The notes under the pieces: generated by a model
Database searches by the model: none
Told to the model about the DNA's origin: nothing
The model's input: the letters and a program-made list of their open reading frames with translations, nothing else
Shown here: positions 30,840 to 40,165 of the stretch, one piece after another
Position numbering within the stretch: the first letter of the stretch is position 1
Layout: every line of letters begins with the position of its first letter
Source: CAVZCC01 sp963773765
GTDB lineage: Bacteria > Actinomycetota > Acidimicrobiia > Acidimicrobiales > Microtrichaceae
DNA length: 64,000 bases
Direction: 5' to 3'
Assembly: GCA_963773765.1 (NCBI GenBank)
Contig: CAVZCC010000006.1
Location: 620,001-684,000, forward strand
Made by a program: the position numbers and the translations under genes

Positions 30840-30985
30840 CGTTCCACCGACGACGGGGCGTCACCCGGGCTCCGACCCGCCGTTGGCGCGCCCAGGGTGA
30901 TCGAACGGATGCGCTGGGTCCCCGGAGGGGGTAGAAGTGGGGGTGGACACACACGACTCGTGACGTGTCCGCAGAGGAGGACAAC

Positions 30986-31435
30986 ATGACCAACCAGGAT
31001 CGACCCCCGTTCGTCGAGCGAGCCTCGTCGGAGCTCGAGCGACTGGCCCGGGAGGCCCGTTCAGGTGCACGCACCATCGAGGAGTTGGTGGCGGACTCCT
31101 GGGAGAGCCTCGAGCAGCTCGTGGAGGACCTCGTCTCGTGGTTCACCGATGAGGTGGACCGCGTGGGCAAGCAGGCCGAGGACCAGCGCAAGCGCCTGGA
31201 GGGCCAGGTGTCCAGCCTGGTCTCCGCCGCGTCGGCGCCGGTGAAGAAGGCCACGGGTGCCGCCAAGAAGAAGGCCCCGGCCAAGAAGAAGGCTCCGGCC
31301 AAGAAGAAGGCTCCGGCCAAGAAGAAGGCTCCGGCCAAGAAGAAGGCTCCGGCCAAGAAGAAGGCTCCGGCCAAGAAGAAGGCTCCGGCCAAGAAGAAGG
31401 CTCCGGCCAAGAAGGCTGCTGCTCCGACGTCCTGA
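30986..31435 (+). CDS. histone H1-like lysine-rich repeat protein
   Basis: 149 residues from ATG 30986, behind GAGGAGGA. The first 80 residues are acidic and helical (RASSELERLAREARSGARTI, WESLEQLVEDLVSWF), probably a coiled coil. The C-terminal part is eight exact AKKKAP units plus a degenerate ninth, strongly basic, like the tails of bacterial H1-type proteins (HupB/Hc1-like tails). It may bind nucleic acid or polyanions such as polyphosphate or teichoic acid; this is inference. The repeat is encoded by an 18-bp minisatellite, so length is likely to vary between strains. Confidence 0.8.
   Translation: MTNQDRPPFVERASSELERLAREARSGARTIEELVADSWESLEQLVEDLVSWFTDEVDRVGKQAEDQRKRLEGQVSSLVSAASAPVKKATGAAKKKAPAKKKAPAKKKAPAKKKAPAKKKAPAKKKAPAKKKAPAKKKAPAKKAAAPTS
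31262..31405 (+). repeat. 18-bp minisatellite, 8 copies
   Basis: Eight tandem copies of GCCAAGAAGAAGGCTCCG, all identical except one C for T in the first unit. In frame, coding AKKKAP. No spacers. Confidence 0.97.
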
Positions 31436-31457
31436 CGGAGCGGCGTCCCCAGCCCCG

Positions 31458-31512
31458 CTCGTTCTCCTGGGACCCTGGAGCGTTCAACCCTCCGGACGCT
31501 CAGGAGGACGAG
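31458..31512 (+). terminator. long imperfect hairpin after the lysine-rich gene
   Basis: CTCGTTCTCCTG (31458-31469) pairs with CAGGAGGACGAG (31501-31512) with one T-G wobble; an alternative inner stem is GAGCGT/ACGCTC. Begins 23 bp after the stop codon. Confidence 0.5.
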
Positions 31513-31594
31513 GGGGCGGGCACTCGGGGACGCGGGCGGAGGGCGTGCTCAGGCTCTCACCCGGGTCTAACCATCGGACCGTACCGTCGGATGC

Positions 31595-32011
31595 ATGGAC
31601 AACGACAAGAAGCGAGCAGCGACCCGTCGCGCCGTGATCGCCTTCGTGGTGGCGGGCGTCCTCCTGGTGGCCGACGCGGCGGTCGCGGTGGCCCTCCGGG
31701 GTGACCGCGACGACGGGCGGCACGGCGACCGGAACGAGGACCAGTTCCCCGGTCGTGGCGACCGCCACCCCGGGCCGATGGGCCAGAGCGGCCCGATGGG
31801 TCAGAACGGGCCGATGGGTCAGAACGGCCCGATGGGCCAGGACGGGCCGATGGGCCAGGACGGGCCGATGGGCCGGAACGGCCCCGGATTCCCCGGCGAG
31901 CGAGGCCAGCGGAACGGGCAGGGCGACCAGGACGGTCGGCCCGGCACCGGCGACCCGGACGCCACGACGTCCACCACCACCCCCGACACGACCGCCCCCG
32001 GTGGGGCCTGA
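31595..32011 (+). CDS. membrane-anchored collagen-like protein
   Basis: 138 residues. A basic N-terminus and one hydrophobic helix (AVIAFVVAGVLLVADAAVAV, residues about 13-33) anchor it in the membrane as a signal anchor. From residue 60 come twelve uninterrupted G-X-Y triplets, mostly alternating GPM and GQN/GQD/GQS, then GPG and FPGERGQ. The C-terminus is Thr/Pro/Gly-rich. G-X-Y runs of this kind can form collagen triple helices; twelve triplets is short. The extracellular tail is encoded by an 18-bp repeat. ATG 31595 has only a weak ribosome-binding site. Probably a surface protein; function unknown. Confidence 0.72.
   Translation: MDNDKKRAATRRAVIAFVVAGVLLVADAAVAVALRGDRDDGRHGDRNEDQFPGRGDRHPGPMGQSGPMGQNGPMGQNGPMGQDGPMGQDGPMGRNGPGFPGERGQRNGQGDQDGRPGTGDPDATTSTTTPDTTAPGGA
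31772..31879 (+). repeat. 18-bp minisatellite, 6 copies (collagen-like)
   Basis: Six in-frame 18-bp units with consensus GGNCCGATGGGNCRGRRC, each coding GPMG(Q/R)(S/N/D). The units differ mostly at third positions and at the last codon. Confidence 0.92.
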
Positions 32012-32022
32012 GAGGACCTGTG

Positions 32023-32403
32023 ATGACTGCACTCCTGGTAGCTGACTCGATGGGACGCGGCGGTGGGTTCCTCCTCGTCGGGATCCTGGTCCCGCTGGTG
32101 ATCGTCGGCCTGGTGGCCTACGGCATCTTCGAACTGGTCCGGTCCCGTGGCGGGTTCGGCGGTGCCGTCCCGGCCGGTGCGGCCGCGGCCGGAACCGCCC
32201 GGGCCGTCCTGGACGAACGGTTCGCCCGAGGTGAGATCGACGCCGAGGACTACGTCCAGCGCCGCACGCTGCTGGACGGTTCGCCGGCGCCGGCGGGCCC
32301 CCCACCCGCTCCGGAGTACGTCGCGCCCCAGGCGGACGCACCCACGGTGGAGCAGGCGGCCACGACCGTGGAGGACCCGTCCCCACCCACGCCGTCGGCC
32401 TGA
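32023..32403 (+). CDS. small membrane protein with SHOCT motif
   Basis: 126 residues. One strong membrane helix (FLLVGILVPLVIVGLVAYGI) and a SHOCT motif (AVLDERFARGEIDAEDYVQR), then a Pro/Ala-rich tail. The start is ATG 32023 or the in-frame GTG directly before it; AGAGGA lies upstream. It follows the collagen-like gene by 11 bp and is probably co-transcribed with it. It is the second SHOCT protein in the window. Function unknown. Confidence 0.78.
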   Translation: MTALLVADSMGRGGGFLLVGILVPLVIVGLVAYGIFELVRSRGGFGGAVPAGAAAAGTARAVLDERFARGEIDAEDYVQRRTLLDGSPAPAGPPPAPEYVAPQADAPTVEQAATTVEDPSPPTPSA

Positions 32404-32523
32404 GCCCGGTCCTCCGTCCCGGCCCGACCCGGGCCGGTGGGAGACCAACCGACCTCCCCCCGATAGCGTCGGCGGTGCTGCACACGGCGCCGCCGACGCG
32501 CCGCGCCAGGGCCGGGAGGGTCG

Positions 32524-33114
32524 ATGATCACGCGTGACCAGGTCCAGGGGCTGTCGGCGGAGGAGCAGGCCGACCTGCTCCGGATGCTCCTGCAGGACCA
32601 CGCGGGCCGTCCGCCGTGGACCCCGCGCCAGCTCCGGCTGCGTGCGGTCGTCCGTGTCGTGCTCACGGTCGGACCGCTGGTCCTGGTCCCGTGGACGATC
32701 TGGTTGGCCCTGTCCCTCCCGCGGGTGGCGGTCGCCGAGCACTGGCGCGGCGCCTGGGTCGGGTTCGACATCCTGCTCATCGTGGTGCTGTCCACCACCG
32801 CGTTCCTGGCCTGGCGGCGCCGGCAACCGGTGGTCGTGGGGTTGGTCTGCTCCTCCGTGCTGCTCACCTGCGACGCATGGTTCGACGTGACCCTGTCGGC
32901 GGGTTCCTCGGAACGGGTGCCGGCCCTCCTGGCCGCGGTGTTGGTGGAGCTGCCGTTGGCCGTGTTGTTCGGGCGGGCGGCCTGGGTGGTGCTGTCGACC
33001 AGCTCGAAGCTGCTGTGGCGGGCGGCGGGCCAGGTGGGCGCGCCGCCGCCGCTGCGGCGGATGCCCCTGCTGGCGGAGCTGATGGACGGGGCCGACGGGC
33101 GCGGTACCCGGTAG
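32524..33114 (+). CDS. four-helix membrane protein of unknown function
   Basis: 196 residues. A short cytoplasmic N-terminus (ITRDQVQGLSAEEQADLLRM) precedes four hydrophobic segments (VVLTVGPLVLVPWTIWLAL, GFDILLIVVLSTTAFLAW, PVVVGLVCSSVLLTC, ALLAAVLVELPLAVLFG). The cytoplasmic C-terminus is basic. It resembles a widespread actinobacterial membrane protein type that I cannot name. ATG 32524 follows GGGAGGG. Confidence 0.75.
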   Translation: MITRDQVQGLSAEEQADLLRMLLQDHAGRPPWTPRQLRLRAVVRVVLTVGPLVLVPWTIWLALSLPRVAVAEHWRGAWVGFDILLIVVLSTTAFLAWRRRQPVVVGLVCSSVLLTCDAWFDVTLSAGSSERVPALLAAVLVELPLAVLFGRAAWVVLSTSSKLLWRAAGQVGAPPPLRRMPLLAELMDGADGRGTR

Positions 33115-33213
33115 GAGGCGCTGTCCCGTTCCGGAGGGGACGGTCATCCCCGTCGGGTGGGTTTTCGCCCCGGGGTCAATAGCGTGAGGCTTCATCGTCT
33201 CAACGGAGTGACC

Positions 33214-34323
33214 ATGCAGCGCATCCTCGTTCCTGTCATCGCGGCAACGATCATCCTCACCGGGTGTTCGAGCGACACCAAGGACACCACCACGACCACG
33301 GCCAAGGAGAAGGCCACCACCACGACCGAGCCCGATGTGGCCGCGGCGGTGGAGGCGTTCTGTGGGTCGGCCAACACCTACGTCGAGACCCTCAACGGCT
33401 TCACCGGGTTGTGGTCCGGCGAGCAGCCCACGCTGACGGTGGGCGACGTCCAGGACGGGGTCGCCAAGTTGTTCGACCAGCGCGACACCGTGCAGCAGGA
33501 TGCGGCCGACCTCCAGGCCGCCGTGGCCGCGGTGGACGCCCAGCAGGCCGACGCCGAGACCGAGGACCCCACGGCGACCACCTCCACCCTGTTGCCGGAG
33601 GCGACCGCCGACGAGCTGATCCAGCAGGTCACCGACGCCGAGACCGCCTTCGACACCGCGGTGTCCGGCATCACCGCCTCCACGCCGGTGGCCCAGGCCG
33701 AGACCGAGTTCACCTCGGCCGCCTACGCCCTCGAGGTGTCGTGGTCGATCCTGCTCACCGAGGCGGGCTGCATCGAGGACAAGGGAGCGGTCGAACAGGT
33801 CCGGACCTTCGTGGCCAGCCTGCAGACCGACCTGAAGGCGCTGGGCGTCTACACCGGGAACATCGACGGCATCTACGGACCGTCCACCACCGCGGCGGTG
33901 GAGGAGTTCCAGAAGCAGGCGAGCCTGCCCGTCACGGGCCTGCCCGACCCGGCCACCCAGCAGGCCATCAACGAGCGCCTCGGCGCCCAGGCCGCCGTGA
34001 ACACCGCTGCGCTCCAGGGGCTGCTGGCCGGACTCGGGCTCTACACCGGGCCCATCAACGGTGAGCCGTCGGCGCAGCTGACCGCGGCGGTCAAGGAGCT
34101 CCAGGCTGCGCTCGACGTGCCCCAGACCGGGGTGATGGACGCAGCCACCCTGCGGGCCTACGCCGCCCGCAAGGCCGGCCTGCAGGCGCTGCTGGCCGCG
34201 GAGGAGGCCAACTCGACCTCCACCACGACGGCGGCGCCCACCACCGCGGCACCCACCACGGCTGCGCCCGCCACGACCACGACGGCGGCGCCGGCCACCA
34301 CCACCACGACGACGGCTCCGTAA
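33214..34323 (+). CDS. peptidoglycan-binding lipoprotein (two PG_binding_1 domains)
   Basis: 369 residues from ATG 33214 (GGAG just upstream). Lipobox IILTGCSSD at residues 12-20, followed by a Thr/Glu-rich linker. Residues 35-195 are helical with a Cys pair. Two PG_binding_1 domains follow: LGVYTGNIDGIYGPSTTAAV (about residue 210) and LGLYTGPINGEPSAQLTAAV (about residue 275). The tail is Thr/Ala-rich (TTTAAPTTAAP), a probable wall-spanning linker. Likely an envelope protein anchored in the membrane and bound to peptidoglycan; no catalytic domain is visible. Confidence 0.88.
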   Translation: MQRILVPVIAATIILTGCSSDTKDTTTTTAKEKATTTTEPDVAAAVEAFCGSANTYVETLNGFTGLWSGEQPTLTVGDVQDGVAKLFDQRDTVQQDAADLQAAVAAVDAQQADAETEDPTATTSTLLPEATADELIQQVTDAETAFDTAVSGITASTPVAQAETEFTSAAYALEVSWSILLTEAGCIEDKGAVEQVRTFVASLQTDLKALGVYTGNIDGIYGPSTTAAVEEFQKQASLPVTGLPDPATQQAINERLGAQAAVNTAALQGLLAGLGLYTGPINGEPSAQLTAAVKELQAALDVPQTGVMDAATLRAYAARKAGLQALLAAEEANSTSTTTAAPTTAAPTTAAPATTTTAAPATTTTTTAP

Positions 34324-34346
34324 CGCACACCTCGAACCCGCACCCG

Positions 34347-34373
34347 GACCCCGGGCCGCACCGGCCCGGGGTT
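34347..34373. terminator. strong bidirectional hairpin
   Basis: CCCCGGGCCG (34349-34358) pairs perfectly with CGGCCCGGGG (34362-34371), extended by an A-T pair, with a 3-nt loop. It sits between convergent genes and touches the stop codon of the amidohydrolase gene. Confidence 0.7.
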
Positions 34374-35617
34374 CAGGTGCGGTCGAGCTCCAGCATCCGG
34401 ATGGCGTTGCCGCGGAGCACCTTGTAGGCGACCTCGTCGTCGAAGCCGGCCAGCATCTTCTCCACGTACTCCCTGGAGTGGGGCCAGGTGGTGTCGGTGT
34501 GGGGGTAGTCGGTCTCGAAGCAGATGTTGTCCACGCCGACCTCGTCCAGCGAGGCCATCCCGTGGCGGTCGGCGGTGAAGCAGCCGAAGATGCGGCCGTA
34601 GTAGTAGGTGCTGGGCGGCTCGGGGATGCGGTCCTTGTTGTTCATCCAGCTGTCGTGCTGCTCCCAGACGGTGTCGGCCCGCTCGAGCGCGTAGGGGATC
34701 CAGCCGATCTGGCCCTCGGAGTAGGCCAGCTTCAGGTCCGGGAACTGCACCAGCTTGCCGCTGTAGAGCCAGTCGGCCATGCGACGCCATGGCGTTGTTG
34801 AACGCCAGGGTGCCGCCCACGCCCTCCGGGCGCGTCCGGCGACGCCGCCGGCATGGTGGAGGACGACCCGATGTGCATGCACAGGGTGACGCCGGTGTCG
34901 TTGCAGACGGAGAACACCGGGTCCCAGTCGCCGCTGTGGATGCTGGGCAGGCCGAGCCGGGGCGGGATCTCCGAGAAGCAGAAGGCGCGCACGCCCCGGG
35001 CCGCGTTGCGCCGGATCTCCGCCGCGGCCAGTGCCGGCGTCCCACAGCGGGCATGATGCACAGCGGGATGTTCATGCCCCCGGACGGCCCGCACCACTCC
35101 TCGACCATCCAGTCGTTGTAGGCCTGGACGCAGGCCAGGCCCGAGCTCCTTGTCCGTGGCCTCGAGGAAGGTCTGGCCGCAGAAGCGGGGGAAGGTGGGG
35201 AACGGGAGCGACCCGTCGACCCAGTTGAGCTCGAAGTCCGCCATCCGGGCGTCGCGGTCGTAGCAGCCGGGCCGCATCTCGTCGTAGGTCACGGCGGTCA
35301 TGACCATCTTGGTGCGGTCGAACGGCCGACACGTCGCCGCCGGGGGTGGCGTCCAGCGGGATGGCCACGAAGCTGCTTGTGGACGTAGATGACCTCGTCC
35401 TCGTACACCCAGTAGTCGCCCGGCCTGCCCGTCGGGATCCTGGGTGTTGTCGTACCGGGCGCCGGGCATGTGGCGGAAGTCGCCCCAGCGTGCCACGTTC
35501 CACCCGCGGGCCCTGCTCCCGGAACTTCTCGGGCAGCCAGGTCTGCCACACGTGGGGCGGCTCCACCACGTGGTCGTCGACGCTGATGATCTTCGGCAGC
35601 TCGCTCGTACCTGACAT
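34373..35617 (-). CDS. amidohydrolase family protein (Amidohydro_2)
   Basis: About 410 residues after repair. N-terminal metal-binding segment ISVDDHVVEPPHVW (DDH in place of the usual D-x-H), a middle part readable as AVTYDEMRPGCYDRDARMAD and FPRFCGQTFLEATDKELG, and the C-terminal FETDYPHTDTTWP with the last metal-binding Asp. These TIM-barrel enzymes act as decarboxylases or hydrolases of aromatic or related acids; the exact substrate is open. About eight frame breaks lie between 34.80 and 35.52 kb, most of them quadruplet codons such as ACGC, CTTC and GGCA. ATG 35617. Convergent with the PG-binding gene. Confidence 0.75.
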
Positions 35618-35717
35618 GCGTGTCAGTTTCGCACGCCGGGGGGTGGCTGTCAGCCGGCCCGCCCCGTCCGTCCGGCGTTCGCGGGTGCCAGCGGCCCTCG
35701 GAGGGCCGCGAGGACCC

Positions 35718-37406
35718 CTAGTCGCGGGCGGGAGCGATGGTGCCGTCGTCGGCCCGGAGCACCAGGTCCACCCCGTCCAGGGAGGCGGCGTCGTGGGAGA
35801 TCACGATGGTGGTCCGTCCCGCCCGCCACCGCCGGACCCCCGCCAGCACCCGGCGCTGGGTGGCGGCGTCCAGGTGGGCGGTCGCCTCGTCGAGCACCAG
35901 GATCGGTGCGTCGGCCAGGAGCGCCCGGGCGATCATCAACCGCTGGCGTTCACCGCCGCTCAGCCGGTTGCCGTCCTCGCCGACGCGTTCGGCCAGGCCG
36001 GCGGGAAGGGCCCGGAGGGCGTCGCCGATGTCCGCCGCGTCGCACGCGGCCCACAGCCGGTCGTCGTCGGCGTGCTCGTCGCCCAGGGCGAGGTTGTCCC
36101 GCACCGTGGTGTCGAACAGGTGGTCCCGCTGGGCCACCACGGCCACGGCCCGACGGGCGTCGTCCGCGACCAGGTCCCGCAGTTCCACGTCCCCCAGCCG
36201 GACCGACCCCTCGTGGTAGTCCCAGAACCGGAGCAGGAGGCCGACCAGCGTCGACTTCCCGGCGCCGCTCGGTCCCTCCACCGCGACCCAGGCCCCGGCC
36301 GGCACGCCGGAAGGTCACGTCGCGGAGCACCGGCTCCTGCTCGGCCCCGTACCGGAAGGTGAGGTGGCGTGACGTCCAGCCCCAGGCCCCCGTCCGGGAC
36401 CACGAGCGGGGTCGGGGCCACGGGGTCGGTCACCGCCGGCGGCAGGTCCACCAGTCCGGTCAGTCGCTCCGCCGCGGCCCGGCTCCGGTCCAGGTGCTCG
36501 AAGGCGGCGGTCAGGGGTCCGACCGCCTCGAACGTGGCGATCGCGACCAGCGGCATGACGGCCAGGTACACGCCGTCCAGGGACCCGCCGGTGACGAGGG
36601 GGATGGCGATGGCCAGGACGGCCACGGCGGCCAGCCCGACCAGGAGCGCGGTCATGGCCGCGGCGATGCCCCGGGCGCCGGCCAACCGTCGGCGGTGGGC
36701 CTGCTGGTCCGCCGTCAGCTGGGTCGAGGCGTCCCACCAACAGGTCCTGTCGTCCGGCCGCCACCAGGTCGGCCAGGCCCGTGAGGCCCTCCACCGTGGT
36801 GGCGCCGACCTCCGCCTGGGAGCGCACCAGGTCACCGGCCGGGGCCCGGCCGATGTGGCGGGTGACGAGCGGCAGGACCACCCCGCACAGCACCAGGAAG
36901 CCGACCAGGGTGACCGCCGAGCAGGGGGCTGAAGGAGCCCAGGACCGCACAGCGCCAGTGCCACGGCCAGCGCCGCGGCAAGGGGTGGGACCAACGACCC
37001 GGAGGTAGAGGTCCTGCATGGTGTCGACGTCGTCGACGATGCCGCTGAGCACGTCGCCGCCGCGCCGGTCCATCAGTCCGGCCGGGGCCACCGGCTCCAG
37101 GCCGCGGAACAGCCACACCCGGATGCGGGTGAGGATGCGGAAGGTGCCCAGGTGGCCCACGTAGCGCTCGGCGTAGCGGGCCACGGCCCGGGTGACGGCG
37201 AAGAAGCGGACCCCCACGATGGTCAGGGCCAGCGTGGTGGTGGTGTCCACCAGGGCCGAGCGGGAGATCAGGTAGGCCGACAGGGCGATGAGGCCGATGC
37301 CGGAGCCCAGCGTCACGAAGCTCAACAGCGCCGCGGCCAGGATCCACCACCGGTAGCCGCCCACGGCCCGCACCACCCGTCCCAACGAACCGGTGGCCGA
37401 GGTCAT
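35718..37406 (-). CDS. cydC: thiol reductant ABC exporter subunit CydC
   Basis: About 560 residues after repair. N-terminal membrane domain (WWILAAALLSFVTLGSGIGL, SAYLISRSALV) and C-terminal ATPase with Walker A GPSGAGKST, signature LSGGERQRLMIARAL and Walker B ILVLDEATAHLD. With CydD it forms the heterodimeric exporter of glutathione/cysteine-type thiols needed for cytochrome bd assembly. ATG 37406 overlaps the cydD stop (ATGA). Six quadruplet codons interrupt the frame between 36.3 and 37.0 kb (for example CGGC, ACGC, GGAC, GTCG). Last gene of the cydABDC operon. Confidence 0.88.
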
Positions 37407-39099
37407 GGCGCACCCCCGGCCTGGCGGCCCGGCCCCGGCTCCGCGGTCCAGCGTGACCACACGGTCGGCGGCGGCGATGGTGGCGCCGCGGTGGGCGATG
37501 ACCAGGGCGGTGCGTCCCCGCAGCAGCGCGCCGACCGCCTCCAGGACCTGCGCCTCGGTCCGGTCGTCCAGGTGCGCGGTGAACTCGTCGAGCACCACGA
37601 ACGGGGCGTCGCGCAGGGCGGCGCGGGCGATGGCCAGGCGTTGGCGCTGGCCGCCGCTGAGGCGGAGCCCGTGTTCACCGAGCTGCGTGTCGAACCCGTC
37701 CGGCAACGTGTCGATGAACTCGTCTGCCGCGGCGGCGCGGGCGGCGGCACGCACCTGGTCCGTGGAGGCGTCGGGTCGGGCCAGGCGGATGTTGTCGGCC
37801 ACCGTGCCCGGCGAACACCGCCGGGTGCTGCGGGACCCACGCCACGTGTGCGCCGCCACCCGGCCGGGTCGATGTCACGGAGCGGGACGCCGTCCACGCG
37901 TGATGGAGCCCCCGGTGGGGTCCATGAACCGCATCACCAGGTGGGCCACGGTGGTCTTGCCCGCGCCGCTGGGCCCGACCAACGCCACCGTCTCGCCGGC
38001 CTCCACCCGCAGGTCGATCCCCGCCAGGGCGGGCCGGTCCGATCCCGGGTAGGTGAAGCAGACGTCGCGGCACTCGATCGCGCCGCCGGTGGCGGGCGGG
38101 CACCCCGGACCGCGTCCCGGCCCGTCCCGCCGACGAGGTCGCCGCGAGCACCGGGAGCGCCCGGATCTCCTCGATGCGGTCCACCGCGGCCCGCCCCGCC
38201 TGGCCGGCGTGGTACTCGAGCGCCAGCCGCCGCAGCGGGGCGAAGAACTCCGGGGTGAGCACCAGCACGGCCAGGGCGGTCCCGAACGACAGGCGGTCGC
38301 TGACCAGGCGGAAGCTCACCTGGACCGCCACCAGGGCCGTGGCCGCGGTGGCGGCCCACTCCATGACCAGGGACGTCTGGAACGCCGTGCGCAGCACGTC
38401 CATGGTGGAGTCGCCGTAGCGGCGGCTGACCTCGCCGATCGTGTCGGCCCCGTCCGCCGCCCGCCGGAACGCCTTGAGGGTGGCCAGCCCCCGGATCATG
38501 TCCAGGGAGAAGGAGCTGAGCCAGCCCAGCTCCTGGAACCGGCGCTGGGTGAGGGCCCGGGTGCGGCCACCGATGACGGCGAGCAGCAGGACCAGCATCG
38601 GTCCGGTGAACACCAGGATGAGGGTGCTCCACGGGTCCAGCACGCCGATGGTGACGAACACGAGCGCCGGCACGACCACCGCCAGCGCGGCGGCGGGCAG
38701 GAAGGCGGTGAGGTAGGCGTCGAGCGAGTCCACCCCGGTGCCGACGGTGGCGGCGACCTCGCCCACGCGCTCCTGGTCCAGGCCGGCCGGTCCCACCGCG
38801 ACCAGGTGCTGGGCCAGGGTGGCGCGGACGGTGGCCCGGAGGTGCCCGCTGGCCCGCTGGCCCGCCACCTCCGCCATCCAGATGCAGCCGGCCCGGGCCG
38901 CGAGGAGCACGACCATGGCGGCCAGTTCCGGTGTGACGTCGCCCAGCGAGCGGCCGCGGACGAAGACCAGGTCGATGACCCGGGCCAGCAGGAGCGTCCA
39001 CGCCACCAGGGCCACGGCGGCCGCAGCACCGCACGCCACCGAGGTGACCACCCACCGCCGGGCCGTCGGATCGGCGGCGAGGAGTCGGCGCGGCCACAT
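37403..39099 (-). CDS. cydD: thiol reductant ABC exporter subunit CydD
   Basis: About 564 residues after repair. Membrane domain of six helices (ARVIDLVFVRGRSL, ALAVVVPALVFVTIGVLDPW) with the characteristic GLATLKAFRRAADG loop. ATPase domain: Walker A GPSGAGKTT, signature LSGGQRQRLAIARAAL and Walker B FVVLDEFTAHLD. The Walker B Glu is shifted relative to consensus (DEF rather than DEP/DEA). At least four quadruplet codons (near 37808, 37858, 37900 and 38100) break the frame. Starts at ATG 39099, 43 bp after cydB. Confidence 0.88.
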
Positions 39100-39142
39100 C
39101 GGACCTGACCGTAACCCGGGCCGCGGTCGGGACCACGCCGGC

Positions 39143-40164
39143 TCAGTAGGACTCGTCGTCCAGGCGGACCTTGCCCCGGAAGAAGTAGTAGACGCCGGCG
39201 GTGTAGAGCAGGACGAACGGCATGCCGATGATGGCGATGACGAACATCACCATCAGCGTCTCCTCGGCCGACGCCGCGTTGGTCACCGTCAGGTCGTAGG
39301 CGGGGTCGATCGACGACGGCAGCATCACGGGGTACAGGCCGGCGGCCACCGTGCCCAGCAGGAGGGCGATCATGGTGGCGGAGGACACGAAGGCGCTCAG
39401 GTAGTGCTGCTGTCGGATGAAGCGCCACGCGGCCAGGGCCGCGGCCAGGGCGAGCAGCGGGAAGACCCCGATCCACAGGCGGTCCCGGTAGTTGTCGGCG
39501 ATCTCCTGGTCCAGCAGCAGGGTCCAGGCGATCAGGCCGGTCATGAGCACGAAGAACACCGCCATCAGCCTGGGCACGAGTGCGGTGACCCGGGCCAGGA
39601 GGTCGCCCTCCACCTTCTGGGTCAGGAAGATGCCCCCGTGGAGGCTGAGCATGACCACGGCGGTGACGCCGACGGCCAGCGAGTACGGGTTGAGCAGGTC
39701 GATCGAGGCTGATGTCCATGTTGCCGGACCGGTCCAGCGCCACGCCCCGGATGACGTTGCCCAGCGCGACCCCGAGCAGGACCGTGATGCCCAGCGAGGA
39801 GCCGAAGAAGAACCAGTCCCACATGGCCCGCCACCGCGGGCTCTCCCGCTTGGAGCGGAACTCGATGGCGATGGTGCGGAGGATGAGCACCAGGAGCACC
39901 AGCATCATGGCCAGGTAGAACCCCGAGAACAGCGACGCGTAGACGAGCGGGAAGGCGGCGAACAGCGCGCCCCCGCCCAGCACCAGCCACACCTCGTTGC
40001 CGTCCCACACCGGCCCGATCGAGTTCAACAGGATGCGCTTCTCGGTGTCGTCGCGTGGCCATGAACGGCGACAGCATCCCGACGCCCAGGTCGAAGCCGT
40101 CCAGGATGACGTAGCCCCCGATGATGACCACGTAGAGGACGAACCAGGTGGTGTTGAGCCACAT
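39143..40164 (-). CDS. cydB: cytochrome bd quinol oxidase subunit II
   Basis: About 340 residues. N-terminal WFVLYVVIIGGYVILDGFDL and LNSIGPVWDGNEVWLVLGGG are the family hallmarks; eight or so membrane helices. Two quadruplet codons (CGAC near 40055, CTCG near 39708) break the frame; repaired, ATRDTEKRILLNSIGPVW and ISLIDLLNPYSLAV read through. ATG 40164 is preferred; GTG 40173 would overlap cydA. Starts just after the cydA stop, so translationally coupled. Confidence 0.93.
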
Positions 40165-40165
40165 G

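Noticed and set aside
31262..31405. Possible CRISPR array
   Set aside because: The 18-bp units are directly abutting without spacers, in frame, and there are no cas genes.
31143..31410. A repetitive hydrophobic protein (FFLAGA units) on the minus strand
   Set aside because: It is only the complement of the AKKKAP repeat, whose + strand gene has a good ribosome-binding site and sensible N-terminal domain.
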